64,000 nucleotides of DNA from the NCBI GenBank assembly GCA_022708025.1, contig JAKIZM010000001.1:1-64000 (forward strand), in the 5' to 3' direction. This stretch comes from Bacteroidota bacterium (GTDB lineage Bacteria; Bacteroidota; Ignavibacteria; Ignavibacteriales; Ignavibacteriaceae). Under the pieces are notes generated by a model. The model was not told where the DNA came from, did not search any database, and saw only the letters and a list, made by a program, of their open reading frames with translations. Every line of letters starts with the position of its first letter. Position 1 is the first letter of the stretch. The translations under genes and the position numbers were made by a program. Positions 25,768-35,900 of this stretch are shown here, piece after piece.

Positions 25768-28182
25768 TTACTTTAGCAGCAGCATTTTTTTTGTTTCAAC
25801 AAAACTGCCGGCTTTTAATTGATAATAATAAATTCCTGAGCTAAGATAATTATTAGTGAATATCACGCTATGATATCCTGCGGGCTTATATTCGTTTACA
25901 AGAGTTGCTACTTCAGTTCCTAAAACATCAAATACTTTTAACGAAATCAGTTCTCTGCTTTTGGTTTCAAATCCTATTGTTGTAGAAGGGTTAAATGGAT
26001 TTGGATAATTTTGATTCAGTTTAAAATTTTCCGGCATTTGCATTTCATCGTCAACATCGGTTGCAATATAATGTGCACGGAAATCATCAAAATAAATTGC
26101 CCCGTTATCCTTTTTTGCATCGTTTGTTTCAGCTAAATAAGTTCTTGTCCACTTGATTGGGAAATCAAGCGTTGCTGCAGGATTTACCCAGCTTGGAACA
26201 GCATCGCTTAAATCAACCTCAATATATTTCCAGGTATTTATCCAATCAATTCCGGGATCACTGCTTGTAAAGTTAATTAAGAATGTTTCGTTGTCTTTAT
26301 CCTTGAATTCACCTCTAAGCCAATGTTTTTTTCCATCGCCATAAATCTGAATACTTAATTTATTCGGTGTGCCAGATATTGGAATTTCTTTGTTAAGATA
26401 TAATGCGCTTGTTCCGCCTGTTTCTAAACTATAAGTTAATTTTCCTGAGCTTGGTGATGAAATAAATATATCATTGTCAAGAACAAAACTGCATTGTGAT
26501 AAATTTACCTTAGTTCCTGTTAATGTATAACCTGAAAGATCAGAAAAATCATCAAGCATTACTGTTGTTGCCGAACCGACAATCAATTCAGCAGTTCCAA
26601 CAATGCTATCAACTGATGCTAATATTTGTCCTGAGCCGGTATTATTAGCAGTAAAATATCCGTTGCCTGTTATAGTTCCCAAATTATTTGTAACAGACCA
26701 TTGAAATGCATTTTGTTGAAGAGAGATAACATTATTATAAGTATCATAAGCTGTTGCTGTCATTTGTTGTGATTGACCGGGCTGTAAGATGACAGGATTT
26801 GGTGTAAGCATTATTTGTGATATCCTTGTAAGATGAACAATTACTGAATCTCTGATATTTCCAACTTCTGCATAAACAAAACCAGTTACAGTATCAAATG
26901 AAGCTGTAAATTTTCCGTTCTGAGTTATTGTGCCAATTGCAGGATCGCAGCTCCATACTAACGAACCGGAAGGAATTGTAACAGGATTAAAATATTCATC
27001 AAAACCTTTAGCAGTAAGAGTAATGCTTTTTCCTCCGATTATAAATATCTCCCTCGGATTAATTCTTATTGAAGCAAGCTGACTGGTTGGTGCAGTGCTG
27101 ATCAACAAAAGACTGTTTGAAACCGATCTTTCTCCTCCGGGATCGGAAGGACTATTAACTATGTTTCCTCTTACAACCATTGTAGAAGATCCGCCGCCAT
27201 CAAGATTTAATGCGTTGTGCACGCCCCAGGTTTTCATATAATTGCCAAGCTCTTTATATGTCATTCCAACACTAAGAGCTGGTTGTCTGCCATCAACAAG
27301 AAACATATAAAATGTTGTTGTATCCTGGTTAAATCCTACTGCAGTTCGCGGATGACGATCTCCGTTATCAGGATTAACATTTCCGTTTTGTATAAGCCAG
27401 GTATTTCCTCCGATTAGTTGTTCAAGATTTGGTAAAGCTGGTGATAACTTTAACACAACACGAATTGTATCGCCAACAGAAAAATTATTTACAATAAATG
27501 AAGCCGAGCTGCCGTGACCGGAAAGGACAGCTTTGTTAATTCCGATGCTCATATTTCCAACATTTGAAATAATAGTATCAATTACACATCTTATTGTATC
27601 ATTAACCAACCAATTATCAATTGGACTAATTCTGGCTTCTGTTCCGTATTGATTTGTTGAAGTAGAGCTTCCTATAAATGAATTATAAAAAATCAACTCA
27701 TTGGTATTTCTGGTTTTATTAATACTCGAAATACTTTTAATGCTGTCGTTAACAATTACAGAACCCGAAAAGCTATTTAATCCGATTATCGGCTTTTTAT
27801 TGATATCAAATGCAGCATTCAGCCAATCGTTATTTGTTTTTAGTAATTGCCCGTTTGCTATCTGGGCCCCGATCTGTTCACCATTAGCAGTATTATAAAA
27901 ATCTCCATTTACTGCGGCAACAACTCTATGCGCTTCATAATTATTTCTTGCTGACATTGATGAGGTTTTTTCGAAAGCAAGTAATTTATCACCTGCTTTT
28001 ACAGTTTGAAATTTAAGCCAGGGATTTTGAAGATCGATTTTGATAATGTTTATGTTCCAGGGACCTGAATCAATAAATTCGTGATAATGCATAACACCGG
28101 GACCAACCTGAATGCTGTCTAAAGATCCGGAAAAACTTATTGAGGTAAGTAAAATTGCAAAAAATAAGACTTTTGTTTTCAT
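25768..28182 (-). CDS. Secreted phosphodiester glycosidase with type IX sorting tail
   Basis: 804 residues. A signal peptide (MKTKVLFFAILLTSISFSG) is followed by a phosphodiester glycosidase (NAGPA-like) domain to about residue 365: AAVNGDFYNTANGE, GGNTWLIQNGN, RHPRTAVGFNQ, LVDGRQPALSVGMTYKELG and LNLDGGGSSTMVV. Two bacterial Ig-like repeats (about 370-540) and a carbohydrate-binding-like beta domain follow. The last 80 residues are a type IX sorting domain (NYPNPFNPSTTI...LSSGIYYYQLKAG). It would uncover sugar phosphodiesters outside the cell. A probable small RNA gene lies just upstream on the same strand. Confidence 0.9.
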   Translation of the reverse strand: MKTKVLFFAILLTSISFSGSLDSIQVGPGVMHYHEFIDSGPWNINIIKIDLQNPWLKFQTVKAGDKLLAFEKTSSMSARNNYEAHRVVAAVNGDFYNTANGEQIGAQIANGQLLKTNNDWLNAAFDINKKPIIGLNSFSGSVIVNDSIKSISSINKTRNTNELIFYNSFIGSSTSTNQYGTEARISPIDNWLVNDTIRCVIDTIISNVGNMSIGINKAVLSGHGSSASFIVNNFSVGDTIRVVLKLSPALPNLEQLIGGNTWLIQNGNVNPDNGDRHPRTAVGFNQDTTTFYMFLVDGRQPALSVGMTYKELGNYMKTWGVHNALNLDGGGSSTMVVRGNIVNSPSDPGGERSVSNSLLLISTAPTSQLASIRINPREIFIIGGKSITLTAKGFDEYFNPVTIPSGSLVWSCDPAIGTITQNGKFTASFDTVTGFVYAEVGNIRDSVIVHLTRISQIMLTPNPVILQPGQSQQMTATAYDTYNNVISLQQNAFQWSVTNNLGTITGNGYFTANNTGSGQILASVDSIVGTAELIVGSATTVMLDDFSDLSGYTLTGTKVNLSQCSFVLDNDIFISSPSSGKLTYSLETGGTSALYLNKEIPISGTPNKLSIQIYGDGKKHWLRGEFKDKDNETFLINFTSSDPGIDWINTWKYIEVDLSDAVPSWVNPAATLDFPIKWTRTYLAETNDAKKDNGAIYFDDFRAHYIATDVDDEMQMPENFKLNQNYPNPFNPSTTIGFETKSRELISLKVFDVLGTEVATLVNEYKPAGYHSVIFTNNYLSSGIYYYQLKAGSFVETKKMLLLK

Positions 28183-28332
28183 TATCTCTCCACAATTTCT
28201 TTGAATAATTTATAACAACAATGCAAAGTTAGTGATAATGAATAAGATTTTTTTTAAAATTTCTAATATAAGTCCTTTTGTTTGAATTCAGTACTTTATT
28301 CGTTTGGAGATTTGATTCAAGTTATCAACAAT

Positions 28333-28361
28333 AAAAAAACCCTGATACTTTCGTATCAGGG
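28333..28361 (-). terminator. Intrinsic terminator, minus strand
   Basis: A 9-bp perfect stem CCCTGATAC/GTATCAGGG with a GAAA tetraloop and a seven-T tail, read on the minus strand. On the plus strand the tail is GCTTTGCC, so the orientation is minus. Confidence 0.88.
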
Positions 28362-28404
28362 CTTTGCCTTAGTTTCAGGCCTGGGGGTAAGCCTTTCCTA
28401 AGTA
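28333..28404 (-). ncRNA. Candidate small RNA with C-rich loop and intrinsic terminator
   Basis: On the minus strand a helix CTTAG-GAA-AGGC / GCCT-GAAA-CTAAG closes the loop TTACCCCCAG. It is followed by GCAAAG and then a textbook terminator: CCCTGATAC, GAAA tetraloop, GTATCAGGG and seven T. A promoter-like box lies just upstream. The inferred RNA is about 70 nt. No known riboswitch class is recognised. It could also be a leader of the glycosidase gene 150 bases downstream, but the terminator separates them. Confidence 0.6.
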
Positions 28405-28409
28405 CACTC

Positions 28410-28440
28410 CAAAAATACTAAACTAACTGAGAAAAATAAA
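28410..28440 (-). promoter_or_regulatory. Bacteroidetes-type promoter for the small RNA
   Basis: Minus-strand TATTTTTG fits the TAnnTTTG -7 box of FCB sigma-A promoters. TTTA lies 19 bases upstream, where TTTG is expected (-33). It is placed about six bases before the first helix of the candidate RNA. Confidence 0.5.
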
Positions 28441-29101
28441 CTCACATTATTTTTTGTGATGCGTCTAATAAAAGATAAATTCTACTTTTCTATTATTAGT
28501 TAATGTAATAAAGATGTAATAACATAACTTGATTATGATTCTTTTGGTTCAAAATTATAGTTCAGGGGTATTAAAAAGTAATTTTAATCAAATATCAATC
28601 TAAAGTAGTTAGTCAGATTTGTCATTGAATATTAAAAGTTGAATTAATGATTACAGTTTTTCAGAACAATATTTAATGGTTTTTATAATAGCTATTCTAA
28701 ATCATTACTCAGAAAAACTATCTTGCGTCAACCCAGACGGCTTAAAAAATAACAATTTCTGGCAAATTTATTTTGATTTTAGAATAAAAACTGTATTTTT
28801 GAGTGAACTTATATTTTGTGTACAAATAATTAATCTCGATTTTTGTTTATACAGGAATTGTCTAGATAAAATAAAAATTCATTAAAATGATTTTAATTAA
28901 AGGATAATACATAATCGTTTCGATGTATTTATCAAGTTTTATTTGTTTCTGTAAAAACATTATTGTCCTGAATCTGTTTTAGAATGTATTCTGGTGATTT
29001 TAACCAGAAATTTAGCTTTAATAACCACAAATTAAAGTCAAAATGTGACTGACCAAGCGAAGCTGTGTTAAAACATTAATAAACATTGGAATTACCGCCT
29101 T
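28441..29101. other. Intergenic region ahead of the secretion island
   Basis: About 660 bp of AT-rich sequence without a convincing gene. It must carry the promoter of the secretion operon, but I see no clear -7/-33 pair or sigma-54 site. A 69-codon plus-strand frame here has low protein-like quality. Confidence 0.45.
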
Positions 29102-30310
29102 ATGAAACTACTAATCACACTCCGAAAAACTTCTGATAGTTCATTTAACCGCAAATTTGAGTTTACAAACTATCCTGTAAAATTAGGCAGAGAATCAGAT
29201 AATGATATTGTTTTAGAGGATCCACGAAAGGTTGTTTCGCGATCTCATGCTAAAATTATTGATTCTAGCGGTTTAATTCAGGTTGTTGATCTTGGTTCCG
29301 CAAATTTTACTTATTTGAACGGGAATCAATTATTTCCTAATGATGAAAACGCTTTGAAAACTGGCGACATCATAAAAATTGGTGATTATGAGTTAGATGT
29401 TACGCTTGAACAAATCAAGGTTGAAAGCGCACCTCAATGGGATGATCAGAAAACAATGATCTTTTCAAATCCGTTTGTTGATGAAGTGCAGAAAATATCT
29501 GATTCTATCCTGAAATTATCCGAAAAATATTTTTATGATGAATCTCCGCTGAAAAGTGAAGCGCTGAGAATGTCAATAATGCAGGGCTTGGATGGGCTTT
29601 TAGCTAATGATGTAAATAAAGTATTATCAGAATATTTTGCATCAAAATTCCTTGATCATAGTTTTAGTAGTGCTGTTAAAAGCGAATCCCCTCCCAAAAT
29701 AGTTACCGAAGAAAAACCTCCTGTAAAAACAAGCACTCAAACTTCTGTTTCTGAAACATCAGGAAAGCCGCAAATTGATTATTCATTCAGTTCTTATTTT
29801 TCAGAATCAGTAGATGTTCTTCTTGATACTGTAACAAAGCTTATTCAGGGTTATTTACAGTTCAGGCAGGAATTTTTTGGTGTTACTATTTATCAAACAA
29901 TTCCAACTGGTTCGTTAAAGGAAATAAAGGAATATTTATTTAATCCCGATCTTTCAGCTGAAGAACAGAAAAAGAGAATAAGTCTTATTAAGGAAGAAAC
30001 TCAAAAATTACTTACTCATCAGATAGGAATACTTGAAGGTTACAGAACATCTGCAACTGAAGGAAGTCAATCATTACTTCAATCCCTTGATCCGGATATA
30101 ATTGAAAGAGAGACTTTAAGTAAACAATCATCTCCGATGGATAATCTTATACCAAATGCAAAAAAAGTAAAAGTGCTTGAAGCTATAAAAACCAATTATA
30201 AAAAATATATTTCAGACCCATATCATCTGGAGAAGAAATATTTCAGACCACCGTTTATAAAAGGATATCAGAAAAGAATATCAGCTAAAAACGAAATAAA
30301 CGAATATTGA
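29102..30310 (+). CDS. tagH: T6SS FHA-domain protein (TagH/Fha type)
   Basis: 402 residues. FHA domain at 1-105: LGRESDNDIVLED (GR at 29-30), SRSHAKI (46-52) and a SANFTYLNGNQL loop, the phosphothreonine-binding surface. A linker rich in Pro/Thr/Ser follows. The C-terminal half (about 235-350) is the helical TagH domain, with DTVTKLIQGYLQFRQEFFG and the Asp-Pro segment after it. In other T6SS, Fha binds a phosphorylated partner and switches assembly on; the kinase and phosphatase at the far end of the island are its likely controllers. First gene of the operon. Confidence 0.87.
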   Translation: MKLLITLRKTSDSSFNRKFEFTNYPVKLGRESDNDIVLEDPRKVVSRSHAKIIDSSGLIQVVDLGSANFTYLNGNQLFPNDENALKTGDIIKIGDYELDVTLEQIKVESAPQWDDQKTMIFSNPFVDEVQKISDSILKLSEKYFYDESPLKSEALRMSIMQGLDGLLANDVNKVLSEYFASKFLDHSFSSAVKSESPPKIVTEEKPPVKTSTQTSVSETSGKPQIDYSFSSYFSESVDVLLDTVTKLIQGYLQFRQEFFGVTIYQTIPTGSLKEIKEYLFNPDLSAEEQKKRISLIKEETQKLLTHQIGILEGYRTSATEGSQSLLQSLDPDIIERETLSKQSSPMDNLIPNAKKVKVLEAIKTNYKKYISDPYHLEKKYFRPPFIKGYQKRISAKNEINEY

Positions 30311-30353
30311 AATTCACAAATCAATTTAAATCAAAATAATAATGTTGATAGAT

Positions 30354-30800
30354 ATGAAAAAAATAATTTTAATAGTCTTATCGGTTTTTACACTGCTTCT
30401 GTTTACTAAATGCGGCAGTGGAAAAGAATATATTCAGGTAAGTTTTAAAAGTTATGATAACTCAAACGGGGGCAATGCCGTTGTAGTTACAATTTATCAG
30501 CTGACAAATGCTGATAAATTCCGTCTTGCCAGTTTTGAATCTCTTACTAAAAATGCAGTAGCAGCTTTAGGTGCAGACCTTATTCCGAATGCTTCTTATG
30601 AAAAAACAATGGTGCCTGGTGAAAGTTTTAATCTTGATGAACTTGAAATAAAAAAAGAAGCTTTATTTCTTGGAGTTATGGCTGATTTTCATTCACCAGC
30701 CGCTGATGGATGGCAGAGTGTAATTGATTTAAAAGATGGTGTAGATAAGCTGATAGTTAAAGTTGAAGAAAATTCAATCAATGTGCAGGTTGAAAATTAG
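30354..30800 (+). CDS. tssJ: T6SS outer-membrane lipoprotein TssJ
   Basis: About 148 residues from the second ATG, which is the better start because MKKIILIVLSVFTLLLFTKC is then a clean lipoprotein signal. The mature part has the TssJ beta-sandwich pattern: VVVTIYQLTNADKFRLASFE, then LIPNASYEKTMVPGESF and LFLGVMADFHSP, ending DKLIVKVEENSINVQVEN. It anchors the TssM-TssL complex to the outer membrane. Its presence marks a TssJLM-type system. Confidence 0.85.
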   Translation: MKKIILIVLSVFTLLLFTKCGSGKEYIQVSFKSYDNSNGGNAVVVTIYQLTNADKFRLASFESLTKNAVAALGADLIPNASYEKTMVPGESFNLDELEIKKEALFLGVMADFHSPAADGWQSVIDLKDGVDKLIVKVEENSINVQVEN

Positions 30801-30850
30801 TTTATTATTTAATTAAGATTTTTTTAAGCATTAAAAGCGATTACAATTTT

Positions 30851-32191
30851 ATGAAAATGCAAAAAACAGTTTGGTATGAGGGAATGAAACTCGATCCTCA
30901 TCACTTTCAGCAAACAGACAGATATAATCAATATTATATCAATTCCAGATTATCAATGATTAATGCAAGTAACTGGGGATTAAAAAATTTAACTGTTGAT
31001 AATGCTGCACTTGCCGGTGGTAATTTCAGCTTGATAAACTGCAGCGGAGTAATGCCGGATGGAATGATATTTAATATTCCTGAAAATGATTCGCCGCCAA
31101 AAAGCAGAAATTTTGAAAGTATTTTCTCTGCAACGGCTGAAAAACTTAGTGTATATCTTGCTTTACCCGTTGAACATTCATCAGGCAAAAACTGTCAGCT
31201 TGATGATTCACAATTTAATGATCCATACAGATTTGTAATGCAGAATACAGATGTAATGGATTATAATACCGGAACAAATCTAAGGAATATTGGAATTGCC
31301 AAACCAAATTTCCAATTCAAGTTTGAAGATGAATCTTTGGAGGATTTCGTTTCAATAAAACTTGGCGAAATATCAAGAAGCTCTGATGGAAAATATCAGA
31401 TGGAAGCACAGTTTATTCCGCCTTGTCTGGAAATTTCAGCCTCAGAAGTGATACTGCAACATGTCAGAAATATCTTAAGCACGCTTGTTTCTAAAAGCAA
31501 GGAATTAAAAGCCCAGACAAATATCCAAAAACCTGAATTATCTTTAACACAGGTTGAAGTGCTTTTAATGCTGCAATCAATTAATTCGTTTATTCCGTTA
31601 TTAAATTATTATCACAACTCAAAACATATTCATCCCGAAGCGCTTTATACTTTTTTATTAACAGTAGCCGGTGAGTTATCTACTTTTTCAAATTCTGAAT
31701 TAAGAGTTGACTCATTGCCAATTTATGATCATAAACATCTTACAGAAATATTTGATTATGTGGTTAATGAAATTCAGATAATGCTGAATGTTCAGAAAAC
31801 TGTTGAGAGAAAAGACCTTGTAATACAACTGAGAAGGCAGGCTGAAACATTATTTGTCGGACAGCTTTTACCAAACCATATTCAGGCACAATTTTTTGTT
31901 TCTGTTACTGGCGATATTCCTGAAAAGAAAGTTATAACTGAATTTCCCAAGAACATTAAGATATCTGCTTATGAAGAGATCTTTGCAGTTCATCAGGCTG
32001 GAATACAGGGCGTTACAGTTGAATATGTTGCAAGACCTCCGGCTGGTGTTTCTGTAAATGAAAAGGCAATTTATTTTAAGATAAATAAAGAGGGCAGATT
32101 TTGGGATAAGATTGTGCAGAAAAATAATATTGCTTTTTTCATCGCTTCTGAATTTAAATCGCTGCAAATGGAATTAGTGTTACTGTTTTAA
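30851..32191 (+). CDS. tssK: T6SS baseplate protein TssK
   Basis: 446 residues. The family signature begins the protein: VWYEGMKLDPHHFQQTDRY. TssK trimers connect the baseplate wedges (TssEFG) to the membrane complex TssJLM. The N-terminal shell-like half and C-terminal receptor-binding half are both of normal length. It lies between tssJ and tssL, the usual place. Confidence 0.96.
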   Translation: MKMQKTVWYEGMKLDPHHFQQTDRYNQYYINSRLSMINASNWGLKNLTVDNAALAGGNFSLINCSGVMPDGMIFNIPENDSPPKSRNFESIFSATAEKLSVYLALPVEHSSGKNCQLDDSQFNDPYRFVMQNTDVMDYNTGTNLRNIGIAKPNFQFKFEDESLEDFVSIKLGEISRSSDGKYQMEAQFIPPCLEISASEVILQHVRNILSTLVSKSKELKAQTNIQKPELSLTQVEVLLMLQSINSFIPLLNYYHNSKHIHPEALYTFLLTVAGELSTFSNSELRVDSLPIYDHKHLTEIFDYVVNEIQIMLNVQKTVERKDLVIQLRRQAETLFVGQLLPNHIQAQFFVSVTGDIPEKKVITEFPKNIKISAYEEIFAVHQAGIQGVTVEYVARPPAGVSVNEKAIYFKINKEGRFWDKIVQKNNIAFFIASEFKSLQMELVLLF

Positions 32192-32230
32192 ACTATTGAT
32201 TGAACAGATTAAAAAATAAAGGCTTTCTAA

Positions 32231-32923
32231 ATGGCACAGGAAAATACAATTGAGAAAAAGAAAAATCTTTCCGATTTAGCTTCTGAATGTTTGATACTTA
32301 TTTTACAATTAAGAGCTACAACTAATTATGGCGCTGCTAATACACTTAAATCGCATGTGCTGGAAATGTTTGAAAGGTTTGAAAGTAATGCTAGAAAAGT
32401 CGGTATTGATAATGAAAAGATAAAACACGCTAAGTTTGCTCTTGTTGCATTGCTCGATGAAACAATCATTAGCTCCGAATGGTCAGAAAAAAACGAATGG
32501 CTGACCGAACCATTACAGATAAAACTATTCGATACTTTTAATGCAGGCGAAGAGTTCTTTACTTATATGAGTGAACTTAGACAAAGAAGCAGTGCCAATA
32601 AAGATGTTCTTGAAATCTTTTATTTGTGTTTAAGCCTTGGATTTAAAGGAAAGTATCAGTTGCAATCACCTGAAAATTTAAGAAGAATTATTGATGATCT
32701 TAATCTTGAATTACATCCTGAAGCATATCGTTCATTAGATGCGCTTTCACCGAATGGAAAACCAAAACAAAGCATTGTTCAGGCTGTCAATACTGGTTTA
32801 CCGTTATGGGTTTATCCTGTTGGCGCAATAGCACTATTGTTAATACTATATGTAATATTATCATTTTCAATTTCAGGAAAACTGGATGATGTTCTTAATA
32901 TTATTAATTCATTGAAATCGTAA
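32231..32923 (+). CDS. tssL: T6SS membrane protein TssL (DotU)
   Basis: 230 residues. The cytosolic DotU hook domain is recognised by ALVALLDETIISSEWSEKNE and PLQIKLFDTFNAGEEFF, followed by FYLCLSLGFKGKYQ. A single C-terminal membrane helix lies near 196-220 (LWVYPVGAIALLLILYVILS). There is no OmpA-type peptidoglycan-binding extension, so wall anchoring must come from another protein; OmpA-bearing and transglycosylase proteins are encoded further down. Confidence 0.95.
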   Translation: MAQENTIEKKKNLSDLASECLILILQLRATTNYGAANTLKSHVLEMFERFESNARKVGIDNEKIKHAKFALVALLDETIISSEWSEKNEWLTEPLQIKLFDTFNAGEEFFTYMSELRQRSSANKDVLEIFYLCLSLGFKGKYQLQSPENLRRIIDDLNLELHPEAYRSLDALSPNGKPKQSIVQAVNTGLPLWVYPVGAIALLLILYVILSFSISGKLDDVLNIINSLKS

Positions 32924-32965
32924 CGCAACATTTTTAAAATCTTTTAAAACTAATTTTTAATTACT

Positions 32966-35900
32966 ATGGGCAAAATTGCAGGTATCTTTGAAAGTAAAAA
33001 TATATTATTAGCTATTGGTTTAGTGATCCTGATATTCCTGGTTGTTTGGCTCGGTTCGATCATACATATAACCTGGACCGTCAGAATCGGCATAATAATT
33101 TTTATTCTGCTCGTTACTGTAATCGTTATTCTTTTTAAAAAAATGAAGGATGCACAAAAAGCAGGACAAATCGAAAATTCGATTAGCAGTTTATCAGATT
33201 CACAAATGTTAAGTCCTGAAAAAAGAGCAGAGATTGATCAATTCAAAAAACAACTTGAAGCCGCAATAACTGCATTAAAAAATTCAAAGCTTGGTCGTGG
33301 TAAAACCGGTAAATCTGCTCTTTACAGTTTACCCTGGTATATGATAATAGGACCATCAGCAGCAGGTAAAACAACAGCTATTCAAAATTCTGGACTTGAT
33401 TTTCCTTATGGTAAAGATTCGGTAAAAGGTGTTGGAGGAACACGAAACTGTGATTGGTTTTTTTCTACCCGCGCAATCTTTTTAGATACTGCCGGTAGAT
33501 ATGTTTCTGAAACTGAAGACAGACCCGAATGGGTTGCTTTTCTTGAAACATTAAAAAAGAACAGAAAGAAAAAACCTATCAACGGAGTTATTGTTGCATT
33601 AAATATTGATGAGATAATCAAAAACGATAATGCGCAATTATACGAGCACGCTAAAAATATCAGAGGCAGAATTGATGAGTTGATTTCAAATCTTGGTGTT
33701 GTCTTTCCGGTTTATTTTGTATTTACAAAATGCGATTTGATCCAGGGATTTGTGGAATACTTTGGTGATTTTAGTGAGATAGAACGCTCGCAGATATGGG
33801 GCACTACATTTAGTTCCCAGGGACAAGCAGAACAAAATCCTAAAGACGCATTTGAAAATGAATTTAATAAGTTATCTGATGTTATCTATAAAGCAAGAAC
33901 AATCAGATTAAGTAATCCTCTTAAAAGAGAACAAAGAAGGAAAGTATTTTTATTCCCGTATCAGTTCAATTCATTAAAAGAAAAGCTTACCTATTTAATT
34001 GGTGAAGTATTTCAGCCAAATCCTTATCAGGATAATCCAATATTCAGAGGATTTTATTTTACAAGTGGAACGCAAGAAGGTGCACCGCTCGATTTAGCAA
34101 TTAAAAAAATTGCACAGCAGTTTAATCTTCCGCCGGCACCAGGTGAACAGTTTGATGAAATGCTGGAAACCAAAAATTATTTTATTAAGGATCTTCTTAA
34201 TGAAGTTGTTATTCCTGATCAGAATTATGTTGTTGGGCAAACTGCATCTGTAATTAAACAGGGAAATGTTAAAAGACTTATAACAATCGGAGCTTCAGCT
34301 TTTGTGTTTTTATTATTTGGAATATTTTTCCTTATTGGAAGAAGCGGAAGTTCTGAAGCACTTGATAAAATTACTACAAGCGCTAATTCATTCAGTAAAA
34401 TTAATTGGAGCGGCGATTTACTTAAAAACTTTGCTCAGGCAGATTCATTAAGGCAAATTATTGTTCAGATTGAAAATAATGATTTCAACAATTCGTTTTT
34501 TAATTTTGGATTGGATAGAAGTGAAGATGCACTTGAAAACTTAACGAATCTATATTTGAATAAAACAAATCCGTTTTTTACACAATATGTTTACAATGAT
34601 ATTGTAAATACGCTTACAAATTATTCAAAGGGGCAGGAATATTCGGGAGAACAAATTTATAACAGACTTAAAGCTTATTTGTTGCTTGGAAGTGAACGAT
34701 CCAAACTGGATACCACAAATCAGAAATTTTTAGCTAATTTGTTTTCAGGCATTCTTCATACAAAGTTTATCAATGCTAACTCAATTATCTCAACCGCAGA
34801 TAAAGATTCTTTGAGTAAATATTTTAAAAACTATTCATCATTTCTCGCAGAAAAATTATCTGATCCGAAAGTTTATTCTATACAAAATGATAATTCTCTT
34901 TTAGCTTTGGTAAGAAATAAATTCCAAAACAAACCGAGTGCGGAAAGTATTTATGCAAGAATGAAAGAGAATGCCAGAACACAATATCCAGCTGAGTTGA
35001 CCTTAGGACAGTTGGTTCAGGGTAAAACCGGACAAATAATGTATACCGATGTCAAGATACCTTTTATCTTTACTCAGGATGGATGGAGAAATTATTTTGA
35101 GCAGGCAATTTCAGATGAAAGTAAAAATCCGGGTAAAGAAGATTGGGTTCTTGGTGCATCACAGAATACCAGAGCATATTATGGTGATTATGACAGCGAA
35201 ACGATGAAGAACCAACTTACTGATTTATATGTTAGAGATTTTACTCAAACCTGGGTGCAGTTCTTTCAGAGTATAAGATTTTCGGGATTTGAAACAATTC
35301 CTTTTGCAGCAAACAGTTTGAAGTTATTAAGCGATCCGGGCAATTCACCACTGGTACTGATATTAAAAGTATTTGCAGATCAGTCAAGTGCTTTAGCAAA
35401 TATCAAAACACCTGTTGATTCGACTAATCCTTATGCAGCCTTTTACAGCACTGCAAGTAATTCTGATATTAAAAGATTAAGGAAATTTATTGCCGGTCCT
35501 GAAGATGGTTCTGCACCACCGGATTTAAATATTGTAATAATGCAGTATGGTATGTTAAATGGAATTCTTGAAGGATTAAAAGGCGGACCTGATCTTGTAA
35601 AAGATTATGCAGTAAAAGTTATGAATCAACAGGCGATGGATTATCAAACTGCTGTGAAAACAATTCAAAGTGCAATCTATAATGTTCCTGAATTACAAAG
35701 TTTATTGACCGATCCTGTCAACTCTACCTGGAGAGCAACTCTTTCTGATGCAACTTCATCAATAAGTGTTCAATGGAAAAGCAAGGTTGTGGATGTATTT
35801 AATAAAGTGCTTGCAAAGTCATTTCCATTTAATGATAAAGGAACTGATGCACCGATTCAGGATTTTGATGAATTCTTTAATCCGCAGACTGGTATTTTAT

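Noticed and set aside
28333..28404. Known riboswitch (c-di-GMP, preQ1, cobalamin)
   Set aside because: The conserved cores I know for these classes are not present; the promoter and terminator fit a stand-alone RNA better.
28676..28885. 69-codon plus-strand gene in the gap before the T6SS
   Set aside because: No motif, no ribosome site, composition like intergenic DNA.
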